64,000 nucleotides of DNA. It comes from Candidatus Rokuibacteriota bacterium. GTDB taxonomy: Bacteria > Methylomirabilota > Methylomirabilia > Rokubacteriales > CSP1-6. The position numbers and the translations under genes are program-made. This document shows positions 8,846 to 16,888 of the stretch, one piece after another. A model generated the notes under the pieces. The model was not told the origin of the DNA. It made no database searches and saw only the letters and a program-made list of their open reading frames with translations. Each line of letters opens with the position of its first letter. Within the stretch, counting starts at the first letter, position 1. Location of the stretch: assembly GCA_003220265.1 (NCBI GenBank), contig QHRW01000017.1:1-64000 (forward strand), written 5' to 3'.

Positions 8846-11035
8846 TCAGAACCGGTAGGTGAGGCCGACGTCGAAGTGGATCGGCGGCGCCGGCGTCACG
8901 AAGGGCTCGATGGGCGCGCCGGGCCGCCGCACGTTGGGCGCAAACGTCCCGTACGTCTCGTGCTCGTCGTTCGTCAGGTTGCTGATCGTCAGGAACCCCG
9001 TGAGCCCCTTCCAGCGGGCGCGGGCGCCGGCGCTGAGCGTGACGTACGGGCTCAGCGTCCGCTCGACGTTCTCCTCGTCGCCGCGCAACCGCTGCGAGCC
9101 GACGTACGCGCCCGAGAGCCAGAGCGTGAGCCATGGAGTGAGGTGATGGTCGACGCCGGCGTTGATGCGCTGGCGCGGGATGAGCGGGATATCGCTGCCC
9201 GTGCGCACGCGCTGGGTGCACGGCGCCGCCGCGCAGCCCGCGGTGATCCGCGGCGAGGCCAGCATGACGTCGTCACGGAAGGTCGCCTCGGTGTACGTGT
9301 AGCCCAGCCGCAGCTCCCAGCGCCGGTCGAGCACGGCGCGCGCAGAGAGCTCCGCGCCCTGCCGCCGCGTGGAGCCGACGTTCTGGAAGAACAGGCCGAC
9401 CGTGCCCGTCGGCGAGACGGCGAAGATGTCGTTCCGCGCGTCCGTGCGGAACAGCGCCATGTCGAGCTCGAGCCAGGGCGCCGGCTGCAGCCGCGCGCCC
9501 ACCTCGTAATGATCGACCACCACCGGGTCGAGCGGCGGATCCGCCGCGACGCCGGCCTGCAGGCCGGGGCAGATCGCGCCGGGGTTGGCGCACGTGAGCT
9601 CGAGGAACGCGGGAGCGCGGAAGCCCTGGGCGTACGCGGCGTAGAACCCGGCCGCCGGCGAGAGGTTGTAGTTGAACCCGATGCGCGGGTTGAGGCGGCT
9701 GAAGGTGCTGGTGCCGTCCGAGCTGGGGCCGTTGCCGCCGGGGCTGGCGTCGCCGATCTGGTGGCGCAGCCAGTCGAAGCGCGCGGCGGTGGTCAGCACC
9801 AGCGTGTCTTTCTCGCGCAGGAGCCCGCGCGCCAGCTCGAGCGTGTTCTGCGCGTACAGCGCCCAGGCGTGCTGATCGTCCCGCACGCGGCTGTCGAGCT
9901 CGCGATCGCCGGCCGGCTGCTCCTGGAAGACGCTGACGCCGACGTCGTGGTGCGTGTACTCGAGGCCGAGCGTGAGGCGGTTCGGGCGGTCGGCCAGGCG
10001 CGTGTCGTGGTCGAGCTGGACGGTGGTGCCGGCCGAGGCCGTGTGGGTGAACGAGCGCGTGTTGGCGCCCTGGAGATTCACGTTGAACTGCTGGGCGTCG
10101 AGCGTGCGCACGAAGCCGTTGACGCCCAGGCTCGTGCGCTCGCCGAGGAGCTGTCGCACGTTGAGCGTGACCACGTTGGCCAGCGGCTCGAAGAAGTCGC
10201 CGCCGGTGTAGTTCGCCTTGCGGTCGCGGTCCAGAAGGCTGAGCGGGAGCGAGCCGGGCTGCTCGATGCGGTTCTGGACGCGCTGGTAGGACAGCGTGGC
10301 GTCGGTGTCGCCGAGCCGCAGGCCGAGCTTGGCGAAGAGCTTGCCCACGCGCGCGCGCGACTGGTCGCGCCAGCCGTCCTCTTCCAGGAAGCTGCCCGCC
10401 ACGTAATAGTCGAAGGGCGAGGCGGGACCGCTCACGCGCAGCTGATACTTGCGCCGGCCGAAGCTGCCGGCCTCGATCCCCGGCTCGAACTCGCGCGCTT
10501 CGCCGCCACGCCGGGTGATGATGTTGATGGCGCCGCCCAGCGTGTTGCGGCCGAAGAGCGCGCTGGGCCCGCGGATCACCTCGATGCGCTCGACGTCGTC
10601 GAGCGGCAGCAGGTCGAAGTTGACCTCCTCCACGGTGGGCTCGTTCACGCGCACGCCGTCCACGAACACGCTGATGCCCTGCGGCACCCCGGTGACCGAG
10701 GTGGCCTGGAAGCCGCGGAACGACACGTCGGGCTGCTGCGAGTTGCCCTGCTCGTCGTTGATCGTCACGCCCGGCAGGCGCGTGAGGAAGTCCTGGAGGT
10801 TGGCGGCCCCCGAGCGGCGCAGCGACTCGCCGCTGATGACGTCCACGCTGCCGGGCACGTGATCGAGCGGCAGCGGCGCGTCGGGCAGGCGCGCCGGCGC
10901 CGACACCTCGATGGGCGGCAGCCGCACGGTGGGCTCGGCGGGCGGCGGTTGCTGCGCGAGCGCCGGCGCGGCCCCGAGCCCGATGCCCAGGAGGGCGGCG
11001 CCGATCGAGGCGCGCCACGATCTCGCGGGAGTCAT
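8846..11035 (-). CDS. TonB-dependent outer-membrane receptor
   Basis: A protein of 729 residues: signal peptide (about 1-27, ending PALAQ), plug domain (about 45-165, with GAANLQDFLTRLPGV, VDGVRV, IEVIRGPSALFGRNTLGGAI) and a 22-strand barrel ending in the aromatic LTYRF, as in outer-membrane barrels. It imports a ligand using TonB energy; siderophores or cobalamin are typical, but nothing identifies the ligand. Its ATG overlaps the TGA of a peptide-type ABC permease (ATGA), so it is translationally coupled to the importer. This suggests that the receptor and the ABC system handle the same compound in series. Confidence 0.93.
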   Translation of the reverse strand: MTPARSWRASIGAALLGIGLGAAPALAQQPPPAEPTVRLPPIEVSAPARLPDAPLPLDHVPGSVDVISGESLRRSGAANLQDFLTRLPGVTINDEQGNSQQPDVSFRGFQATSVTGVPQGISVFVDGVRVNEPTVEEVNFDLLPLDDVERIEVIRGPSALFGRNTLGGAINIITRRGGEAREFEPGIEAGSFGRRKYQLRVSGPASPFDYYVAGSFLEEDGWRDQSRARVGKLFAKLGLRLGDTDATLSYQRVQNRIEQPGSLPLSLLDRDRKANYTGGDFFEPLANVVTLNVRQLLGERTSLGVNGFVRTLDAQQFNVNLQGANTRSFTHTASAGTTVQLDHDTRLADRPNRLTLGLEYTHHDVGVSVFQEQPAGDRELDSRVRDDQHAWALYAQNTLELARGLLREKDTLVLTTAARFDWLRHQIGDASPGGNGPSSDGTSTFSRLNPRIGFNYNLSPAAGFYAAYAQGFRAPAFLELTCANPGAICPGLQAGVAADPPLDPVVVDHYEVGARLQPAPWLELDMALFRTDARNDIFAVSPTGTVGLFFQNVGSTRRQGAELSARAVLDRRWELRLGYTYTEATFRDDVMLASPRITAGCAAAPCTQRVRTGSDIPLIPRQRINAGVDHHLTPWLTLWLSGAYVGSQRLRGDEENVERTLSPYVTLSAGARARWKGLTGFLTISNLTNDEHETYGTFAPNVRRPGAPIEPFVTPAPPIHFDVGLTYRF

Positions 11036-11925
11036 CACCCGCGGGGATCGAGGACGTCGCGCAACCCGTCCCCGGCCAGGTTGAACGACAGGGCGAGCAC
11101 GAAGATCGCCAGCCCCGGCCAGTACGCCATCCACGGCGCCTGCTCGAGGAACTGCTGCGCCGTGTTGAGCATCGTGCCCCACGACGGCGCCGGCGGCTGC
11201 ACGCCGAGGCCGAGGAAGGACAGCACGGCCTCGGCGATGATGGCGGTGGGGATGGCGACCGTCGCCTGCACCACGATCGCGCTCACGATGTTGGGCAGGA
11301 TGTGGCGTCCCATCAGGCGCACGTCGCCGGCGCCCAGCGCGCGGGCGCTCTGCACGTAGTCCTCGGCGGACGTGGCCAGCACGAGGCCGCGCGTGAGGCG
11401 GATGTACGTCGGCGTGGCGCCGAGCCCGATGGCGATCGTCGCGTTGGTCAGCGACGGGCCCAGGATCGTCACCAGGCCGATGGCGAGGATGAGGAACGGA
11501 AAGGCGAGCCAGGCGTCGGTGAGCCGCATGATGAGCTGGTCGAGGCCGCCGCGGTAGTAGCCGGCCACCAGCCCGATCGGCACGCCGATGACGATCGCCA
11601 GCAGGATCGAGAAGACGCCCGCCTGCATCGAGATGCGCGCGCCCCACACCACGCGCGAGAAGCCGTCGCGGCCGAGGTCGTCGGTGCCGAAGGGGTGCGC
11701 GCGCGACGGCGCCTTGCGGATCTGGCTCCAGTCGGTGCGCACGGGATCGAAGGGAGCGATCCACGGCGCGCCCAGCGCCATGCCGACGTAGAGCAGCACG
11801 ACCGCGGCGCCGGCGGCGGCGGCCGGCCGGCGGCGCGCCACGAGCCAGGCGCGGCGCACCACGCCCGGCCGCCGCGCCGCGGCGTCGCCGGCGAGCGCCA
11901 GCGGCAGGGTCGCTTCACGCGCCAT
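11035..11925 (-). CDS. ABC importer permease, DppC/OppC type
   Basis: A protein of 296 residues with an N-terminal cytoplasmic tail, a first membrane helix (AAAAGAAVVLLYVGMAL), and the DppC signatures HPFGTDDLGRDGFSRVVWG and the ATPase-contact loop ARALGAGDVRLMGRHILPN. About six membrane spans. It pairs with the upstream DppB-type gene, whose 3' end it overlaps by 11 bp. It forms the inner-membrane channel of a peptide/nickel/opine-family importer. Confidence 0.92.
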   Translation of the reverse strand: MAREATLPLALAGDAAARRPGVVRRAWLVARRRPAAAAGAAVVLLYVGMALGAPWIAPFDPVRTDWSQIRKAPSRAHPFGTDDLGRDGFSRVVWGARISMQAGVFSILLAIVIGVPIGLVAGYYRGGLDQLIMRLTDAWLAFPFLILAIGLVTILGPSLTNATIAIGLGATPTYIRLTRGLVLATSAEDYVQSARALGAGDVRLMGRHILPNIVSAIVVQATVAIPTAIIAEAVLSFLGLGVQPPAPSWGTMLNTAQQFLEQAPWMAYWPGLAIFVLALSFNLAGDGLRDVLDPRG

Positions 11926-12877
11926 CGGCCGTGCCGCGGATGCGGATGCGCGGGTTCAGCACGGTGTAGGAGACGTCGACGAGGAGATTGATGAGGACGT
12001 AGGCCGACGCCGTGATGAGCACCACGCCCTGCACGACCGGGTAGTCGCGGGTGAAGACGGCCTCGACGATGAGGCGGCCGAAGCCGGGGATCACGAAGAT
12101 CTGCTCGGTGACGACGGCGCCGCTCATGAGCGCGCCCATCTGCAGGCCGAGGATGGTGACGACGGGGATGAGGCCGTTGCGGAGCGCGTGGCGGAGCACG
12201 ACGGCCGGCTGCGCCAGGCCCTTGGCGCGCGCTGTGCGCACGTAGTCGGCGCTCAGCACCTCGATCATCGCGTTGCGCGTCTGGCGCATCAGCACCGCGG
12301 CGAGGCCGGCGCCCAGGACGAGCGCGGGCATCAGCATGCGCTTGACGTTGCCGAGCGGGTCGTCGGCGATCGGCACGAAGCCCGAGGCCGGCAGCCAGCC
12401 GAGCCGGACGGAGACCAGCAGGATCAGCATGATGCCGAGCCAGAAATTCGGCACCGACACGCCGCAGAGCGACACGCCGCTGGCCAGCACGTCCCACAGC
12501 GTGTTCCGTCGCACGGCGGCCAGGATGCCGGCCGGAATCGCGATCCCGATCGCGACGAGCAGCGCCAGGCATGCCAGCTCGATCGTGATCGGCAGCTTGG
12601 CCGCCACGGTCTGCCGCACCGGCTGTCGCGTGCGGATCGACTCCCCCAGATCACCGCGCACCGCGAGCGCCAGCCACCGCCCATACTGCACCGGCCACGG
12701 TTCGTTCAACCCATACTTCTCCCTGATCTCCTCCAGCCCGGCCGCATCCGCATCCGTCCCCGCCAGCACCCTCGCCGGATCCCCCGGAATCATCCTCACC
12801 CCGACGAACACGATGAGACTGATCACCAGCAACGTCATGGCTGAGATCACCGCCCGCCTGACAAGAAACTCAATCAT
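11915..12877 (-). CDS. ABC importer permease, DppB/OppB type
   Basis: A protein of 320 residues. ATG 12877 is the natural DppB start (MIEFLVRRAVISAM); the reading frame extends upstream but without homology. Signatures: FVGVRMIPGDPARVLAG, YGLNEPWPVQYGRWL, GDLGESIRTRQPV and the ATPase-contact loop YVRTARAKGLAQPAVVLRHA. It lies 324 bp downstream of its binding-protein gene on the same strand and overlaps the DppC gene. No ATPase gene follows. Confidence 0.92.
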   Translation of the reverse strand: MIEFLVRRAVISAMTLLVISLIVFVGVRMIPGDPARVLAGTDADAAGLEEIREKYGLNEPWPVQYGRWLALAVRGDLGESIRTRQPVRQTVAAKLPITIELACLALLVAIGIAIPAGILAAVRRNTLWDVLASGVSLCGVSVPNFWLGIMLILLVSVRLGWLPASGFVPIADDPLGNVKRMLMPALVLGAGLAAVLMRQTRNAMIEVLSADYVRTARAKGLAQPAVVLRHALRNGLIPVVTILGLQMGALMSGAVVTEQIFVIPGFGRLIVEAVFTRDYPVVQGVVLITASAYVLINLLVDVSYTVLNPRIRIRGTADGA

Positions 12878-13201
12878 CGACTGGAATCGACCGAACGTCG
12901 GACGCGGCGCTCCGCGCGCCGACCTCACCACCGAAACACTTCATTGCATTGCCGATGGACAGCCGAGGCAGAAGGCCATCCCGGCGGCCCAGTCGCGCGA
13001 ATGATTGTCCGGGAATGACGTCGCGCGCAGCCCGCGGGGCGGGCGCGGCGGGCTGGGTCTGAGCGACCCCTTCCCCGCGACGTAGGACCGTGCGCTCACG
13101 CATTGGTGGAATTCAGCCGCGGCCATGTCGATTCGGGCAACCAACCACGTGGTCGCGAGGCCTTGCCCGCCGCGCCCGCCCCGCGGGCGGCGATGCGCAG
13201 G
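12878..13201. other. Gene-free interval within the ABC operon, with GC hairpins
   Basis: No convincing gene is seen. Two inverted repeats stand out: CAGCCCGC/GCGGGCTG at 13028-13055 with a 12-base loop, and CGCCCGC/GCGGGCG near 13170-13187 with a 3-base loop. Neither is followed by a T-run. They could stabilise or partly terminate the binding-protein mRNA so that it exceeds permease mRNA, as is common in ABC operons. A 10-bp palindrome ACCACGTGGT lies at 13144-13153. Confidence 0.4.
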
Positions 13202-14752
13202 CTAGTTCCAGGACGTGCCCTTGACGCGGATGAGCCCGTCCGGCACCGCCTTGAACCCCCGCAGGTTCTTGGGAAAGGCGACGATGTAGTTCGGGTGATA
13301 GAGGTAGATCGTGTTCCGCCGCGTGGTGATGAGGTCGATCGCCTCGCGATAGAGCGCGCGCCGCTGGTTGACGTCCGTGATCTCGCGCGCCTTGTTCAGG
13401 AGCGCGTCCACCTTCTCGTCGCAGGCCAGCGTCTGGTTGAGGCTGCCGCCGCACGCCTGCGCCTGGTGGATGTTGCCGTCGGGATCGACGCGGCCGCTCC
13501 AGCCGATGAGGAAGCTGGTCATCTTGCCGTCGTCGTCGTCCTTGAGCGCGGAGGCGAACTCCTGCGGGCGCAGCGTGATGTTGAAGCCGGCCTCGCGCGC
13601 CATCCCCTGGATGACCTCGCCCACGCGCCGCTGCTGCGGGTCGTTCACCACCACCATCTCGAACGCGTAGCCTCCGGTGAGCCCGGCGTCGGCCAGCAGC
13701 TTCTTGGCCCTGGCCACGTCGCGCGTGGTGCACTTGCGCGTCTTGTCGAAGTACACGCTGTTGGGCGAGATGGGCCCGCAGCCGACGGTGTACTGGCCCT
13801 CCCACGCCACCTGGTTGAGCGCCTCGCGGTCGATCGACAGCTCGAGCGCCTCGCGCACGCGCGGGTCGTTGGCGAGCGGCGTGCCGAGGTCGCCGGGCGG
13901 CTGCGTCTTGCCGGTCTTGTTGTGCAGGTTGATCGTGATCGAGTTGAACCCGAGCCCCGTCACGCTGGAGACCTCGAAGCGACCTTCCTTGCGCAGGCTG
14001 CCGGCGTCGCTCGGCGCCACCTGGTGCATGAAGTCGATGTCGCCCGAGCGCAGGTTGGCCACGCGCACGTTGTCGTCGGGGATGATGCGGAAGACCACGC
14101 GGTCGAACTTCGCCGCGCTCTTGTCGAAGTAGTGCGGCGAGCGCTCGACCACGATGCGGTCCTGCGGCACCCGCTCGACGAACTGCCAGGGGCCCACGCA
14201 CACCGGGGCCGTCCCGAACTTGTCCCCCAGCTTCTGGACGGCCGCCGGCGACACCGGCATGCCGGCGCGGTCGGCGAGCTGGGCGGCGAGCGGCGAGAAC
14301 GGCGCCTTGAGGCGCAGGCGGACGGTGAGGGGATCGACGACCTCGACCGCGTTGACCGACTCCAGCTCGCTGCGCCGGTTGGAGCCCTTCATCGTCTGGT
14401 GGCGCTCGAGGGAAAACCGCATGGCCTCGGCGGTGAACGGCGTGCCGTCGTTGAACTTCACGTTCGGCCGCAGCTTGATGGTCACCGTCTTGCCGCCGTC
14501 GCTGACGGCCGGCAGGTCGGCCGCGAGCTGCGGATGGATGCGCAAGCCCTCGTCGATCTCGTAGAGCTTCTCGCAGATCTGCGCGAACACGATGCGCCCC
14601 ACGTACGTGCGCGAGAGCGTGGGGTCGAGGATGTCGGGATCCTGGTTGAGCGCGATCGTGAGCGTCTTCTTCTGCGCGTGGGCGACGCCGGGCCACAGGG
14701 CCAGCAGCAGCGCGCCCGCGACGAGGAACCGTGTGATGGAAGAGCCGTTCAT
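13202..14752 (-). CDS. ABC transporter substrate-binding protein, family 5 (peptide type)
   Basis: A protein of 516 residues with a Sec signal peptide (FLVAGALLLALWPGVAHAQ) and the bilobed SBP_bac_5 fold: TLTIALNQDPDILDP, VTIKLRPNVKFNDGTPFTAE, NLRSGDIDFM, VREALELSIDREAL. ATG 14752 has GGAGG five bases upstream, and a TAAGAT -10-like box lies at 14780-14775. It delivers peptides or similar solutes to the downstream DppB/DppC pair. The solute is not predictable. Confidence 0.93.
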   Translation of the reverse strand: MNGSSITRFLVAGALLLALWPGVAHAQKKTLTIALNQDPDILDPTLSRTYVGRIVFAQICEKLYEIDEGLRIHPQLAADLPAVSDGGKTVTIKLRPNVKFNDGTPFTAEAMRFSLERHQTMKGSNRRSELESVNAVEVVDPLTVRLRLKAPFSPLAAQLADRAGMPVSPAAVQKLGDKFGTAPVCVGPWQFVERVPQDRIVVERSPHYFDKSAAKFDRVVFRIIPDDNVRVANLRSGDIDFMHQVAPSDAGSLRKEGRFEVSSVTGLGFNSITINLHNKTGKTQPPGDLGTPLANDPRVREALELSIDREALNQVAWEGQYTVGCGPISPNSVYFDKTRKCTTRDVARAKKLLADAGLTGGYAFEMVVVNDPQQRRVGEVIQGMAREAGFNITLRPQEFASALKDDDDGKMTSFLIGWSGRVDPDGNIHQAQACGGSLNQTLACDEKVDALLNKAREITDVNQRRALYREAIDLITTRRNTIYLYHPNYIVAFPKNLRGFKAVPDGLIRVKGTSWN

Positions 14753-14774
14753 CGTGACCTCCGTGTGGGGTCGC

Positions 14775-14821
14775 ATCTTAAGGCACGCCCCGCGGCGCGG
14801 CAACCCACGCCGCGTTAGACT
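14775..14821. promoter_or_regulatory. Divergent promoter elements (binding protein / hydrolase)
   Basis: Minus-strand TAAGAT (14780-14775) is placed to give a short leader with GGAGG for the binding protein. Plus-strand TAGACT (14816-14821) ends 7 bases before ATG 14829, which has no Shine-Dalgarno sequence, so the hydrolase mRNA would be leaderless. No clear -35 boxes. Confidence 0.45.
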
Positions 14822-14828
14822 GGCGCCC

Positions 14829-16038
14829 ATGCGCTCCCGGTTCGCCGGCCGCATCGCCCTCGTGATTGCCCTGCTCGCGCTCGCGGCCTCGGCGCGCCCG
14901 GCGGGCTCGGCCGACGGCCCGCTCGTCCGCGAGGGCGTCCATGAGAACGCGCCCTTCCGCTACGAGGTTCCGGCGCGCTGGAACGGCGGCCTGGTGATGT
15001 TCGCCCACGGCTACCAGGGTGAGGGGCCTGGCGCCGGCTCGGTGCAGACCGAGCCGCTCGACGCACACCTGGCGGTACGCGTGGGCGGCCACCGGCTATC
15101 GCAGCATCGGCTACCGGCCCGAGTGGTTCATCGACGACGTGCGCGCCCTGCGCGAGCGCTTCGTGCGCGAGGTGGGCCGGCCCCGCTGGACGATCATCCA
15201 CGGGCAATCCATGGGCGGCCACGTGACCATCGCCTCGCTGGAGCTGCACCCGGGCCTCTACCAGGGCGCGCTCATCGAGTGCGGCATCATCGACGGCATC
15301 GCCCTCGCCGACTTCCTCTACGCCTACACGGCCGCCGCGGAGTACATCGGCGGCGTGCCGCTGCTCGACGCGCCCGATCGCCAGACGTTCCATCGCCGTG
15401 TCAACGAACAGTGGGTGCCGGCCGTCGGCACGCCCGGCGCCTACACCGAGCGCGGCCGGCGCTTCGAGAGCGTGGTGAAGCACCTCCTGGGCGACCCGCC
15501 GCTCTGGCGCGAGGGCCTCGAGCGCCGCTATCTGCCGAATCTCGTCTACCTCGCGCCCGGCGAGTCGCGCGAAGGACTGCGCCGTGCGGTGAGCACGCAG
15601 CACGTGCGCTATCGTATCGATCCCGGCCTGGGCGTGGACGAGACCGAGCTCAACTCGAGGGTGCGGCGGATCTCACCCGAGCCCGGCTTCCGCTCACGCG
15701 CGAACGACCCGGCCTATGCCGAGCTGACCGGCCGCATCACGGTGCCGGTGCTGGCCCTCCACGAGACCGGCGATTCCCGCGTGCCGTTCGTGCTGCAGCA
15801 GCAATATCGCCGCCGCACGCTGGCCGCCGGCACCGCCGACCTCCTGGTGCAGCGCGCCGTGCGCTGGCCCGGACACTGCACGTTCGACTCGGAGATCCGC
15901 GACGGGGCCTTCGACGACCTGGTGGCGTGGATCGAGAAGGGCGTCAAGCCCGCCGGCGACGACGTGCTGGCGAGCGACCCGACCGCGCTCGGCCGCCGCT
16001 GGACGCCGCGCCCGCACCCGGCCGACCGCGCACGTTAA
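14829..16038 (+). pseudogene. Secreted alpha/beta hydrolase, frameshifted
   Basis: The N-terminal part (signal peptide ALVIALLALAAS, then RWNGGLVMFAHGYQGEGPG) is in one frame and the rest (ATGYRSIGYRPEWF, nucleophile elbow HGQSMGGH, acid in HETGDSRVPF, His in WPGHCTF) continues in the next frame. The shift falls between about 15060 and 15085, where a single extra base or two missing bases would restore one protein of about 400 residues. All catalytic parts are otherwise intact, so either the mutation is recent or it is a sequencing/assembly error. The stop codon overlaps that of the convergent thioesterase within one TTAA. Confidence 0.75.
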
Positions 16039-16868
16039 CCGGCGACCAGTAGCTTCAGCGCGCGCTCGCGCAGGGCCGGCGCCAGCGCCGCCGGCCGCCG
16101 CGCCTCGAGATCGAGCTGGACGCCGGATTGCTCGAGCGTGCTCACGCGCTCGCCGCTGCGCTCGTCGGTCATGACGTGCAGGATGCGGATCGAGGAGTTG
16201 CCTACGTGGGTCAGCGCGCTGCGCACCACCAGCGGGTCCTCCGCGCGCACGCCGGCTTCGAAGCCAAGCTGGAACTCGAACGTGGAGAAGCCGCGGTTGT
16301 TGTCGCGCATGTAGTGCGGCGTGAGGCCGAACGCGGCGAGCAGGTGGCCGTTGGCGGCCGAGAAGCGATGGATGGCGGCCGGGAGCGCGATCCGGCCGGT
16401 CGCATCGACCTCGCCGGGCTTGACGGCGTCGCGCGCGGTGTCGTGGAAGCCGTCCAGGCGCTTCGGCCGCGGGCGTGTCTCGCGCGGGGGCGCATCCCAC
16501 GTGGTCCGGTGGGCATCCGCGGCGCGGCGCTGCTCGGGGCTCAGCGCGATGGCCAGACGGTGCTCGACCGTGGTGCACAACGCGCCGTCGGCGCTATCCA
16601 GCAGCTTGTGGCCGAGCGTGAGGCCGTCGGCGTCGGCGGCGATCACGGTGCTCGTCACGTGCATCAGGTCGCCCACGCGGAGCTCGCGGGTGTAGCGGAT
16701 GTAGCAATCCACCGTCGGCGCCGGGGCGAGGCCCAGCGCGTGGAGCATCTTCACGGCGGCGTCGGAGAAGCGCGAAAGATAGTAGGCCACGGTGAAGTGG
16801 TCGTTCGCATCGACCTCCCACCGGAAGACCGTGCCGCGATACGTCTCGAGCCAGGGGTCGTTGGGCAT
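16035..16868 (-). CDS. Double-hotdog acyl-CoA thioesterase-like protein
   Basis: A protein of 277 residues with two hotdog domains. The first (about 1-115) has the hotdog helix and active-site region WEVDANDHFTVAYYLSRFSD; the second (about 150-270) has AANGHLLAAFGLTPHYMRDN and FSTFEFQLGFEAGV. This is the arrangement of acyl-CoA thioesterases and carnitine-dehydrogenase-associated thioesterases. It probably hydrolyses a small acyl-CoA. The gene starts 20 bp from the divergent amidohydrolase and has no Shine-Dalgarno sequence; TAGCAT ends 7 bases upstream. Confidence 0.78.
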   Translation of the reverse strand: MPNDPWLETYRGTVFRWEVDANDHFTVAYYLSRFSDAAVKMLHALGLAPAPTVDCYIRYTRELRVGDLMHVTSTVIAADADGLTLGHKLLDSADGALCTTVEHRLAIALSPEQRRAADAHRTTWDAPPRETRPRPKRLDGFHDTARDAVKPGEVDATGRIALPAAIHRFSAANGHLLAAFGLTPHYMRDNNRGFSTFEFQLGFEAGVRAEDPLVVRSALTHVGNSSIRILHVMTDERSGERVSTLEQSGVQLDLEARRPAALAPALRERALKLLVAG

Positions 16869-16888
16869 GCGCGGTATGCTATCGCACC
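16869..16888. promoter_or_regulatory. 20-bp bidirectional leaderless promoter
   Basis: The whole gap between two divergent start codons is 20 bp. It holds TATGCT (16875-16880, plus), 8 bases before ATG 16889, and on the other strand TAGCAT (16881-16876), 7 bases before ATG 16868. The two hexamers share five base pairs, and neither gene has a ribosome-binding site. Confidence 0.55.

Noticed and set aside
13144-13153. Palindrome ACCACGTGGT as an operator
   Set aside because: It is far from any start codon and no regulator with this site can be named from the sequence.
14592-16052. One uninterrupted 486-codon plus frame across the secreted hydrolase
   Set aside because: It matches the hydrolase only up to about 15070; afterwards it is Arg-rich and the true sequence continues in the next frame.
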